NCBI GenBank assembly: GCA_007119985.1
Contig: SKOQ01000199.1
Location: forward strand, 1 to 9,918
DNA length: 9,918 nucleotides
Direction of reading: 5' to 3'
From: Marinospirillum sp.
Lineage (GTDB): Bacteria; Pseudomonadota; Gammaproteobacteria; Pseudomonadales; Halomonadaceae
Below the pieces are notes generated by a model. That model was not told the DNA's origin. It was given only the letters and a program-made list of their open reading frames with translations, and did no database searches. Each line of letters opens with the position of its first letter. Positions within the stretch are counted from its first letter, which is position 1. This document shows positions 1 to 6,649 of this stretch, piece after piece. The translations under genes were made by a program, and so were the position numbers.

Positions 1-444
1 AATGCCGGCCTTAAATGAGTTGGGGATATTGTTGACCAGCGTACTGCCCAGCCGCGTGACCGCCATAAAGAGAAAAATAAAAGTCACCACCAGCTGCAAG
101 GCAACCAAAGCACGAATCGCATCTGGACCTGGTTCAAACTGGCCGATAAACAGCAACACCACCGGTAAGGCTGGGGTAATCCAGCCAGGCACAAAGGGTA
201 CACCCAGCAGATTGGGCAGCATAAAGCCGATCCCACAAATCACGACATAGGCGAGCGCAACTTCATAGGGCAGTGCCAGATACTGCTCCAGCAGTGGAAT
301 GGCCGACATGGCAACCACAAACATCACCAGCGCCTGAATGGTTTCTGGCCACTCCCAGCGGTAGTGAATAAAAGGTAAACGGATTTTGAACGGGCCAGCT
401 GGCCAGTAGGGGTGCTCTTCGCCATATTTTCGTTTTTGTAACAC
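1..444 (-). CDS. Polytopic membrane permease, N-terminal part (runs off left edge)
   Basis: An open frame of 148 codons on the minus strand continues past the left edge without a stop. It starts with GTG at 444, preceded by TGAGGT nine bases upstream; there is no in-frame ATG nearby. The N-terminus is polar and aromatic (KYGEEHPYWPAGPFK), followed by hydrophobic segments at about residues 35-52, 61-80, 86-101 and 111-130, with the Pro/Gly-rich stretch GVPFVPGWITPALP (81-94) between the second and third. This indicates an inner-membrane transporter. The shape vaguely recalls the NCS2/SulP (UraA-fold) permeases, but I do not recognise the family with certainty and the substrate is unknown. It lies 98 bp downstream of the acyl-CoA synthetase in the same direction, so it could be co-transcribed and import an organic acid feeding that enzyme; that is inference. 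An ATG at 451 opens a different frame that gives no membrane protein and is not the start. Confidence 0.72.
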   Translation of the reverse strand, partial: MLQKRKYGEEHPYWPAGPFKIRLPFIHYRWEWPETIQALVMFVVAMSAIPLLEQYLALPYEVALAYVVICGIGFMLPNLLGVPFVPGWITPALPVVLLFIGQFEPGPDAIRALVALQLVVTFIFLFMAVTRLGSTLVNNIPNSFKAGI

Positions 445-489
445 GATGCACGACCTCAGGTGGATTTTAAAGTCAAGGGATCCGGTGAG

Positions 490-507
490 GACCACCCAAA
501 GGCGGTC
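490..507 (-). other. Hairpin between the acyl-CoA synthetase and the permease gene
   Basis: On the minus strand GACCGCC-TTTG-GGTGGTC forms a 7-bp stem with one G-T pair. It extends by one G-C pair, and more weakly by CCG/CGG pairs further out. No T-tract follows on the minus strand, so it is not a standard intrinsic terminator in the direction of the flanking genes; it may attenuate transcription or protect mRNA ends. Read on the plus strand it has an A-C mismatch and is followed a few bases later by TTTTTT, but no plus-strand gene ends there. Confidence 0.4.
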
Positions 508-542
508 CACTCGGTTTTTTGTTGGTACTGGGCTGATACCTG

Positions 543-2207
543 TTAAGATGCGTCGGCCTCTTCAGCCTGCTTGCGTAACAGGAAGCGTTGAATCTTGCCG
601 CTCGGTGTTTTGGGCAGGGCATCAACAAACTCGATTTCACGCGGGAAGGCATGGGCAGAGAGGCGTTCGCGCACCAGCTGCTGGATATCCTTGACCAGCT
701 CTTCGCTCGGCTCATAATCGCCTTTGAGCACCACATAGGATTTGATCACATAGCCGCGCAGCGCATCCGGCTTGCCAACGGCAGCCGATTCAGCAACCGC
801 AGGATGCTCCAGCACGGTGTTTTCGACATCGGTGGGGCCAACGCGATAACCCGCCGTGGTGATGATGTCGTCATCCCGACCGGCAAACCAGAAGGTGCCA
901 TCCGCATGCAGCTCAACCACATCCCCTGTTAAGTAGTACTTGTCGTGGAAGGGCTTCTTCTCTTGCCAGGTATAGCCTTGAAAGAAGAAAGCCGGTGAAG
1001 CCTCCATATCCACCGCCAGCTGCCCTGTCTGCCCTGCTCCCAGCTCTTGATATTCGGCATCCAGTATGACCAAACGATAGCCAGGCAAGGGCTGCCCCAT
1101 GGAACCGACAGGCGTAGGATGGGTTAAGGCATGGTGGCAACAGCAGGTCATGCCGGTTTCTGTTTGTCCATAGTGATCCATCACGCGGCAACCTAAATGC
1201 TGAGAAACCCAGTTCACCACTTCGGTATTCAAAGGCTCACCGGCCGAACTGGCAACACGCAGCGCCAGCGTATCGGCCTGTCCATCCAGCACACCGCTGG
1301 ATTTCATCATCCGATAGGCTGTGGGCGCAGAGGCCAGATTGGTAATCTGATGCTTTTGCAAGAAGGCCAGCGTATTTTCTGCTGTAAAGCCCGCCTCATT
1401 AAAGTGAGTGGTCGCGCCCAGCAGCAAGGGGCCGGTAATCGCATAATAAAGACCATAGGCCCAGCCAGGGTCTGCCATGTTCCAAAAGAGATCACCCTCT
1501 TGTAAATCAACGGCATAGCGCATGTAGATATAAAAAGCAGGCAAGGCTTTGAGCGGCACCGCCACACCCTTGGATTTTCCAACTGTGCCAGAAGTAAACA
1601 TTTGCAAGAAGGGCTGCTCAGCATCAAGGATCGCTGGTGCGCACTCACTAGATTGCTTAGCCAACAGGCTCTCAAAGTGACCATCGCCCCAATGAGCCGC
1701 CTCTTCTGCGGTGCCGATCAATAAGAGGCGCGGCAGTGTGCTGATCGGTGCAAACTTGTCGCGGTTAACGGCATCGGTGACCACTAATGCTGTTTTTGCC
1801 TGAGTTAAGCGATAGTCAATGGCTTCATACCCAAAGGCCGTAAAGAGGGGTTGATAAACGGCACCTAAGCGCCAGGTCGCGAGAATCAATCCCAGCAGTT
1901 CAGGCGTCCGTGAGAGCATCGCCGCCACACGATCTCCAGGTTGCACGCCTTGGCTTTTGAGTAGATTGGCGATGCGACCACTGAGCTGATCCAGTTCAGC
2001 ATAGGTCAAGCGTGTCACCTCACCTTGCGTATTTTCATGCACCAAACCTAACTGCGTGGCTCGCGCACCCTGAGCGTGCCGCGCGCAACATTCAACATAG
2101 GCATTCAAACCTGTAGAAAGGCGACCGGATAAGCTGGCTTCGATCTCACTGATCTGAAACTGCGCGTTGAACGCCGCATAATCCTGAGCGGGGACTAAAG
2201 TGGACAT
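543..2207 (-). CDS. AMP-forming acyl-CoA synthetase (ANL superfamily, short/medium-chain acyl type)
   Basis: A cytosolic 554-residue enzyme that activates a carboxylic acid with ATP to an acyl-adenylate and then to acyl-CoA. All core motifs are present in order: the phosphate loop TSGTVGKSKG (205-214), YGQTETG (346-352), YLTGD (425-429), GRDDDIITTAGYRVGP (443-458, hinge Asp included) and the C-terminal PKTPSGKIQR (532-541) with catalytic Lys538. The length fits the acetyl/medium-chain acyl-CoA synthetase branch rather than the longer acetoacetyl-CoA synthetases (about 650 residues). The ATG at 2207 has a strong GGAGG four bases upstream. Its promoter carries the same 16-bp operator as liuA, so it probably belongs to the leucine/isovalerate regulon. 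Plausible substrates are isovalerate, another branched short acid, or acetoacetate, which would supply the divergent thiolase. The sequence does not settle the substrate. Confidence 0.9.
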   Translation of the reverse strand: MSTLVPAQDYAAFNAQFQISEIEASLSGRLSTGLNAYVECCARHAQGARATQLGLVHENTQGEVTRLTYAELDQLSGRIANLLKSQGVQPGDRVAAMLSRTPELLGLILATWRLGAVYQPLFTAFGYEAIDYRLTQAKTALVVTDAVNRDKFAPISTLPRLLLIGTAEEAAHWGDGHFESLLAKQSSECAPAILDAEQPFLQMFTSGTVGKSKGVAVPLKALPAFYIYMRYAVDLQEGDLFWNMADPGWAYGLYYAITGPLLLGATTHFNEAGFTAENTLAFLQKHQITNLASAPTAYRMMKSSGVLDGQADTLALRVASSAGEPLNTEVVNWVSQHLGCRVMDHYGQTETGMTCCCHHALTHPTPVGSMGQPLPGYRLVILDAEYQELGAGQTGQLAVDMEASPAFFFQGYTWQEKKPFHDKYYLTGDVVELHADGTFWFAGRDDDIITTAGYRVGPTDVENTVLEHPAVAESAAVGKPDALRGYVIKSYVVLKGDYEPSEELVKDIQQLVRERLSAHAFPREIEFVDALPKTPSGKIQRFLLRKQAEEADAS

Positions 2208-2236
2208 AGGACCTCCAGGTGTTGTTTGTTCTTCTT

Positions 2237-2267
2237 GTATAACCTTGACGTAAACGTAAAGTTTGAC
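2237..2267 (-). promoter_or_regulatory. Promoter of the acyl-CoA synthetase with embedded operator
   Basis: Read on the minus strand, a weak -35 (GTCAAA, 2262-2267) and a -10-like TTATAC (2237-2242) are 19 bp apart, with the 16-bp operator filling the spacer. A T8/A4 tract (about 2268-2280) lies just upstream and could act as an UP element. A long spacer with a central dyad is the arrangement known for MerR-family-controlled promoters. The hexamers are poor matches, so the promoter is inferred mainly from its identical layout to that of liuA. Confidence 0.55.
2245..2260 (-). promoter_or_regulatory. LiuR-type operator, copy 1 (acyl-CoA synthetase)
   Basis: On the minus strand this reads TTTACGTTTACGTCAA, a near-perfect inverted repeat (TTTACGT / ACGTCAA around TT, one mismatched pair). 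It is identical over 16 bp to the element before liuA at 6577-6592 and has the same orientation relative to the gene it precedes. From memory it resembles the motif reported by comparative genomics for LiuR, the MerR-family repressor of branched-chain amino acid catabolism in gammaproteobacteria. The end lies 37 bp before the start codon. Confidence 0.75.
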
Positions 2268-2618
2268 TTTTAAAAAAAAGCAGCCTGTGCTACCTTGGCA
2301 AAAACAAGCAAGCGCTCGGTTTTATGCAAGACTAATCCAAGCTGCGCTGCGGAACAAGCCTTTTTTCTTTCCTGCCTCTTGCACTTTTGGCGCAGAGCGC
2401 AGAAGAAAATCTGGCCTAAGCCACGGCAGCCCAAGCATCAACCAAGCGCACGCTAGGTTGAATTGACCTTAGAGTCACGCTGCCCGCTAGTGCTGGGGCA
2501 GTAGATCAGGCAAGCTCCAGAATCCATAGCGGCTAACAAAACCGCCAGTACCCGCCACATCTTGTGGATAATGATTGAGAGCAACAAGCAATTTATCGAC
2601 AAACAAAAGGAAATCCCT
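2268..2618. other. Gene-free divergent region between the acyl-CoA synthetase and thiolase genes
   Basis: About 350 bp with no convincing gene. A 67-codon frame at 2263-2466 has no ribosome-binding site, a low-complexity basic product and overlaps the synthetase promoter. The region must hold the thiolase promoter. A possible -35 TTGACC (2463-2468) lies in an imperfect dyad TGAC/GTCA (2464-2477), with only a weak -10 about 17 bp on. A GATAAT at 2567-2572 has no matching -35. I found no copy of the 16-bp operator on the thiolase side. Confidence 0.5.
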
Positions 2619-3809
2619 ATGCAAACCCCTTCTTCAGACCCGATTGTGATTGTCGCAGGTGCACGCACCCCTATGGGTGGCATGATGGGCGCCCTCTCCA
2701 GCCTGACCGCCCCCGAGCTAGGCAGCGTGGCGATTCAAGCCGCCGTTGAGCGCGCAGGACTCCAGCCTGATGCCGTTCAGGAAGTCATTATGGGTTGCGT
2801 CTTGCCTGCTGGGGTGAAGCAAGGCCCAGCGCGTCAAGCGATGATGCAGGCTGGGCTGCCTGTTTCAACCGGAGCGACCACGATCAATAAGCTCTGTGGC
2901 TCCGGCATGAAAGCCGTGATGCTGGCGCATGATCTGCTCGTGGCTGGCACCAATGAAGTGATGGTTGCCGGTGGCATGGAAAGCATGTCCAACGCCCCGC
3001 ATGTCCTCACCAAGGCACGCAGCGGCTACCGCCTCGGTCATGGTGAAATCAAGGATCATATGTTCCTGGATGGCTTAGAAGATGCGCGCACCGGCAAGTT
3101 AATGGGTGTTTTTGCGCAGGAAGTGGCCGACGAAAAAGGCTACACCCGCGAAGGACTCGATGCTTTTGCGATCCGTTCTCTAGAGCGCGCTAAAAAAGCC
3201 ATCGAAGAAGGCAAGCTGAAAGCCGAAACCGCGCCTGTGGTGGTCAAAGGGCGTCAAGGCGAGGTCACGGTGGTGGATGATGAGCAACCTCATCAAGCCA
3301 AAATCGATAAAATCCCCAGCCTGCGCCCTGCGTTCAAAAAAGATGGCACCATCACCGCAGCCAACTCCAGCTCGATTTCAGATGGTGCCTCGGCACTGGT
3401 GCTGATGCGCGAATCTGAAGCCTTAAAGCGCGGCCTCAAGCCAAAAGCGCGCATTGTGGCTCACGCAACGCATTCACGCGAGCCCAGCGAATTCACCTTG
3501 GCACCGATTGGCTCCATTGAAAAAGTGCTCGATAAAGCGGGCTGGTCGCTGGATCAGGTTGATCTTTTTGAAATCAACGAAGCCTTTGCTGTCGTGACGC
3601 TGCTGGCGACAGATGGCTTGGGGATTTCTGAAGAAAAAACCAACATCTATGGCGGTGCGTGTGCACAAGGCCACCCTATCGGCTCAACTGGTTCACGGAT
3701 TTTGGTCACGCTGATGCATGCACTAGAGCAAGAAGGCAAAAAGAAAGGGATTGCCAGCCTTTGTATTGGTGGTGGTGAGGCAACGGCCGTAGCGATTGAG
3801 TTAATTTAA
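2619..3809 (+). CDS. atoB: Acetyl-CoA C-acetyltransferase (degradative-type thiolase)
   Basis: A 396-residue cytosolic thiolase catalysing acetoacetyl-CoA + CoA to two acetyl-CoA, or the reverse. The nucleophilic Cys93 is in NKLCGSGMKA (90-99), His352 in GGACAQGHPIGSTGSR (345-360), the second catalytic Cys382 in CIGGGEATA (382-390), and NEAF occupies 320-323. These spacings match biosynthetic/acetoacetyl-CoA thiolases of about 390 residues. The frame is open from a TTG at 2562, but the start at 2619 is preferred: AAAGGA at 2606-2611 is correctly spaced, and residue 8 onward begins the usual PIVIVAGARTP sequence. It is divergent from the acyl-CoA synthetase and converges on the LysR gene. In this context it is likely the last step of leucine breakdown, after acetoacetate has been converted to its CoA ester. 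A beta-ketothiolase of wider range cannot be excluded. Confidence 0.93.
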   Translation: MQTPSSDPIVIVAGARTPMGGMMGALSSLTAPELGSVAIQAAVERAGLQPDAVQEVIMGCVLPAGVKQGPARQAMMQAGLPVSTGATTINKLCGSGMKAVMLAHDLLVAGTNEVMVAGGMESMSNAPHVLTKARSGYRLGHGEIKDHMFLDGLEDARTGKLMGVFAQEVADEKGYTREGLDAFAIRSLERAKKAIEEGKLKAETAPVVVKGRQGEVTVVDDEQPHQAKIDKIPSLRPAFKKDGTITAANSSSISDGASALVLMRESEALKRGLKPKARIVAHATHSREPSEFTLAPIGSIEKVLDKAGWSLDQVDLFEINEAFAVVTLLATDGLGISEEKTNIYGGACAQGHPIGSTGSRILVTLMHALEQEGKKKGIASLCIGGGEATAVAIELI

Positions 3810-3814
3810 GGAAC

Positions 3815-3835
3815 CGCTGATCAACATCATCAGCG
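3815..3835. terminator. Hairpin in the convergent gap between the thiolase and LysR genes
   Basis: CGCTGAT-CAACATC-ATCAGCG forms a perfect 7-bp stem with a 7-nt loop, beginning six bases after the thiolase stop. No T-tract follows directly; the only one in the gap, at 3889-3895 on the plus strand, is about 55 bp further on. Its place between convergent genes suggests transcript-end formation for one or both, but it is not a classical intrinsic terminator. Confidence 0.45.
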
Positions 3836-3904
3836 CAGGCCAGGCCAATTGCAACGCAGCCTCGGCAAGCGCAATAGTGAATCAGAGGTTTTTTTAACGC
3901 TCTA

Positions 3905-4804
3905 TCATTGATCCTGCAGCCCCATTAACAAAGCCGACTGCTGTTGCACCAGATCGCGCAAGCCTTGCCAGAGCACTTCAACTCGAGCAAGCCGCTTGCG
4001 CTCTGGCTGCGCAGCCAACCAGAAGCTGCGCGTTAGATCCAGCTGATCGGTCAGCAGCGGTTGCAAACTGGGCTCAGGGTCCGCCAAAAAGCAGGGCAGG
4101 ATGGCCACACCTAACCCAGCGCGCGCCATCGCAAATTGCGTGACCACGCTGGTACTGCGCAAAGGGGGCTCAATCTCTGGTAACAGATGCTGCATATAAT
4201 TGAGCTGATCCGTAAACATCAACTCATCGATATAGCCAATCAAGCGCTGCTGCTGCAAGTCTTCCAGCGAGGCCAGACGCGGTGCCTGTGCCAAATAGGC
4301 GGGCGTGGCATAAAGCTGCAAACGGTAATCGCAGAGCTTGGTGACCACCAAGGAAGTCTGGCGAGGGCGCTCAATTGTGACGGCCAGATCCGCCTCCTGA
4401 CGCGTCAACTTGACAAAGCGTGGCATCGGCAGCAGCTCAACACTCAGTTGAGGCGCGGCCGCCAGCAGCTGCCCCAGATGCGGCGCAATAAAAAAACTGC
4501 CAAATCCTTCCGTGCATCCAAGGCGTACACGGCCACTGATCTGCGCATCCAAGCCTTGCAAAATTTCACTGGCTGTCAGGGCTTGCTGCTCCATCTGGCG
4601 CGCACTCGCCAAGAGCAACTGCCCCTGCTGGGTGAGCTGATGCCCTTCAACACTGCGTTCAAAAAGACGCACGCTGAGGCTTTCCTCTAAGCGATGCAGC
4701 CTTCTTGATACTGTGGAAGCATTGATTTCCAATCGCTTAGCCGCTTCGCTCAATCTTTCTGTTCGTGCGACTTCCAGAAAAACACGCACATCTTCCCAAT
4801 CCAT
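3905..4804 (-). CDS. LysR-family transcriptional regulator, divergent from mmsA
   Basis: A 299-residue regulator. The N-terminal winged helix-turn-helix (about 1-60: WEDVRVFLEVARTERLSEAA..., INASTVSRRLHRLEESL...LFER) is typical of LysR proteins. It is followed by a linker helix and a periplasmic-binding-protein-like effector domain (about 88 to the end). The frame has two Met codons at its start, at 4810 and 4804. The sequence AAAGGAG abuts the first with no spacer and lies six bases from the second, so 4804 is chosen; it also gives the MDW N-terminus common in this group. The intergenic region to mmsA (4805-4998) holds three consecutive inverted repeats, consistent with divergent control of mmsA and autoregulation. 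Effector unknown; a branched-chain catabolite is a reasonable guess. Pseudomonas mmsA is classically controlled by an AraC-type MmsR, so a LysR partner differs from that model. Confidence 0.92.
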   Translation of the reverse strand: MDWEDVRVFLEVARTERLSEAAKRLEINASTVSRRLHRLEESLSVRLFERSVEGHQLTQQGQLLLASARQMEQQALTASEILQGLDAQISGRVRLGCTEGFGSFFIAPHLGQLLAAAPQLSVELLPMPRFVKLTRQEADLAVTIERPRQTSLVVTKLCDYRLQLYATPAYLAQAPRLASLEDLQQQRLIGYIDELMFTDQLNYMQHLLPEIEPPLRSTSVVTQFAMARAGLGVAILPCFLADPEPSLQPLLTDQLDLTRSFWLAAQPERKRLARVEVLWQGLRDLVQQQSALLMGLQDQ

Positions 4805-4828
4805 CTGCATCTCCTTTTGGCAGCCATC

Positions 4829-4872
4829 GGCTTGCTATTCAAGCCTTGCAATAATGCAAGGATGCTTTGCAT
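4829..4872. promoter_or_regulatory. Three consecutive inverted repeats in the lysR-mmsA intergenic region
   Basis: Three dyads lie nearly end to end: GGCTTG-CTATT-CAAGCC (4829-4845), CCTTGCA-ATAA-TGCAAGG (4844-4861) and ATGC-TTT-GCAT (4862-4872). Arms are perfect in all three, and the first two overlap by two bases. The block begins 24 bp upstream of the LysR start codon and ends 126 bp before mmsA. LysR regulators usually bind paired dyads in the divergent promoter region, so this is the likely binding region for the neighbouring regulator. I did not identify a convincing -10/-35 pair. Confidence 0.6.
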
Positions 4873-4998
4873 TTTCTGCTCTTGTCAAGCACTGGCGAGG
4901 CTGCCTAAGATGGATTCAGTGATAAACAGGGCATCTCCTCAAGATCCCGCATAAAACCAAGACAAACAACAACAAGACACATAACCAAGAGGCTTAAC

Positions 4999-6498
4999 AT
5001 GACACCACGCCAAACCCCAATGATCATTGACGGCCAAGCGGTGATTTCTCAATCGACCGACTGGCGCGACGTACTCAATCCAGCCACACAAGAGGTGGTG
5101 GCTCGCGTTCCTTTTTGCACCCTAGAAGAAGTCGATCGCGCGATTGATAGCGCACACAAGGCCTATGCTAGCTGGCGTCAAACCTCTCTTGGTGCGCGGA
5201 TGCGTATTATGCTGAAGTTCCAGCAGCTGGTGCGCGAGCATACAAAAGAGCTGGCCGCCCTGATCACGGAAGAGCATGGCAAAACCCTGCCCGATGCCGA
5301 AGGCGAAGTTGGCCGTGGTCTTGAGGTGATCGAGCATGCCTGCTCCATCCCCACCTTGCAGCTTTCTGAGCTGGCTGAAAATGTCGCCACCGGCGTCAAT
5401 GTGTACACTCTCAAACAGCCTTTAGGCGTTGGGGCTGGCATTACCGCCTTTAACTTTCCGGTGATGCTGCCTTGCTTTATGTTCCCGATCGCCATCGCCA
5501 CCGGCAATACCTTTGTGCTCAAACCTTCGGAGCAGGACCCCACCTCAACCCTGCGCCTGGTTGAGCTGGCCCATGAAGCTGGCCTGCCACCCGGCGTGCT
5601 GAACGTGGTGCATGGCGGCCCAGAAGTCGCGGCGCGCCTGTGCCAGCACGAGCATATCAAGGGCGTGTCTTTTATCGGCTCCAGCCATGTTGGCGATATC
5701 ATTTATCAGCTGGCCTCTCAAGCCGGCAAGCGCGCTCAGTGCATGATGGGAGCGAAGAATCATTGCGTCATCCTGCCTGATGCCAACAAAAACCAAGCCA
5801 TTGATGCCTTGATCGGCTCTGCCTTTGGTGCCGCAGGTCAGCGCTGCATGGCCAACCCTGTGGTGGTACTGGTTGGTGAGGCACGCCAATGGTCAGCCGA
5901 TATCGTCGAGCGCTCGAAAAAAATGCGCGTCGGCCCCGGCACCGATGTCACTGTCGATGTCTGCCCAGTTGTCTCACCTCAAGCCAAGGAGCGCATCCTG
6001 CGTCTGATCGACTCAGGGGTTGAAGAAGGGGCGACCTTGGCACTGGATGGTCGCGATTATCAAGTCAGCGGCTACGAGCAGGGCAACTTTGTTGGCCCCA
6101 CCGTCTTTACCCAAGTCACACCGCAGATGCGCATCTACCAAGAAGAAATCTTTGGCCCAGTGCTCTGCGTCGTTGAAGCCGAGACCCTGGATGAGGCTAT
6201 CGCCTTTATCAATGCCAATCCAAACGGCAATGGGACTTCACTGTTTACCGCCTCAGGCTGGGCAGCACACAAGTTCCAAAATGAGATCGATGTCGGGCAG
6301 GTCGGTATCAACATGCCTATTCCTGTGCCTGTGGCCTACTTTAGCTTCACTGGATCGCGCGCCTCACGCCTTGGCCCACTGGGTCCCAATGGCAAGGAAG
6401 CAGTCAAATTCTGGACGCATAGCAAAACCGTGACCGAACGCTGGTTTGAGCCAGATAGCATTTCAGCGGGCGTCAATACCACGATTTCGATGAAGTAA
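4999..6498 (+). CDS. mmsA: Methylmalonate-semialdehyde dehydrogenase (CoA-acylating)
   Basis: A 499-residue cytosolic enzyme of the aldehyde dehydrogenase superfamily. It converts (S)-methylmalonate semialdehyde, NAD+ and CoA to propionyl-CoA, CO2 and NADH in valine breakdown; the family also takes malonate semialdehyde. The catalytic Cys283 is in FGAAGQRCMA (276-285), Asn152 in FNFP (151-154), and EEIFGP is at 382-387. The sequence MMGAKNH (249-255) replaces the ELGGK motif with the general-base Glu of hydrolytic aldehyde dehydrogenases, the hallmark of the CoA-dependent MmsA/IolA branch. Arg106 and Arg282 lie where that branch has conserved arginines. The start has AAGAGG six bases upstream. 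No mmsB (3-hydroxyisobutyrate dehydrogenase) is adjacent. A strong terminator follows, making this a single-gene unit separate from liuA. Confidence 0.95.
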   Translation: MTPRQTPMIIDGQAVISQSTDWRDVLNPATQEVVARVPFCTLEEVDRAIDSAHKAYASWRQTSLGARMRIMLKFQQLVREHTKELAALITEEHGKTLPDAEGEVGRGLEVIEHACSIPTLQLSELAENVATGVNVYTLKQPLGVGAGITAFNFPVMLPCFMFPIAIATGNTFVLKPSEQDPTSTLRLVELAHEAGLPPGVLNVVHGGPEVAARLCQHEHIKGVSFIGSSHVGDIIYQLASQAGKRAQCMMGAKNHCVILPDANKNQAIDALIGSAFGAAGQRCMANPVVVLVGEARQWSADIVERSKKMRVGPGTDVTVDVCPVVSPQAKERILRLIDSGVEEGATLALDGRDYQVSGYEQGNFVGPTVFTQVTPQMRIYQEEIFGPVLCVVEAETLDEAIAFINANPNGNGTSLFTASGWAAHKFQNEIDVGQVGINMPIPVPVAYFSFTGSRASRLGPLGPNGKEAVKFWTHSKTVTERWFEPDSISAGVNTTISMK

Positions 6499-6541
6499 AA
6501 ACACGCGCTACCCCTCTCCTTGTCTGCGTTCTGCCCTGTTG

Positions 6542-6565
6542 ACCCCGCTTCGGCGGGGTTTTTTT
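6542..6565 (+). terminator. Rho-independent terminator of mmsA
   Basis: ACCCCGC-TTCG-GCGGGGT forms a perfect 7-bp stem with a stable UUCG tetraloop. Its 3' end runs into TTTTTTT (6559-6565), 43 bp after the mmsA stop. It insulates mmsA transcription from the liu promoter, whose -35 starts five bases after the T-tract. Confidence 0.95.
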
Positions 6566-6569
6566 CGAC

Positions 6570-6600
6570 TTGATGCTTTACGTTTACGTCAACTTACCTT
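6570..6600 (+). promoter_or_regulatory. Promoter of the liu operon
   Basis: A -35-like TTGATG (6570-6575) and a weak -10 TACCTT (6595-6600) are 19 bp apart, with the 16-bp operator between them. The layout is superimposable on that of the acyl-CoA synthetase promoter. The over-long spacer and poor -10 suit a promoter controlled by a MerR-family regulator that distorts the DNA. Transcription would begin about 40 bp before the liuA start codon. Confidence 0.6.
6577..6592 (+). promoter_or_regulatory. LiuR-type operator, copy 2 (liuA)
   Basis: TTTACGTTTACGTCAA is a near-perfect inverted repeat, identical to the minus-strand element at 2245-2260. It lies 57 bp upstream of the liuA start, between the putative promoter hexamers. 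It resembles the predicted LiuR (MerR family) motif as I remember it. No liuR gene is adjacent, although in Pseudomonas liuR heads the liu operon. Confidence 0.78.
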
Positions 6601-6649
6601 AAAGTCAGATTATTGGTCTTATCAACAACAATAAAAGAAGGACTCAATC

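Noticed and set aside
263..451. 62-codon minus-strand frame starting with ATG at 451, as start of the permease
   Set aside because: The frame closes quickly and gives no membrane segments; the frame from GTG at 444 gives a continuous hydrophobic transporter and has a Shine-Dalgarno site, so no frameshift is needed.
490..522. Plus-strand intrinsic terminator (stem followed by TTTTTT)
   Set aside because: No plus-strand gene ends there, the T-tract is separated from the stem by several bases, and the plus-strand stem contains an A-C mismatch.
588..932. 114-codon plus-strand frame within the acyl-CoA synthetase
   Set aside because: It is antisense to motifs A7-A10 of the synthetase and shows no coding features of its own.
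2263..2466. 67-codon plus-strand frame in the divergent region as a small gene
   Set aside because: It lacks a ribosome-binding site, overlaps the synthetase promoter and operator, and its product (many Lys/Arg/Ala/Phe, no motif) looks like chance translation.
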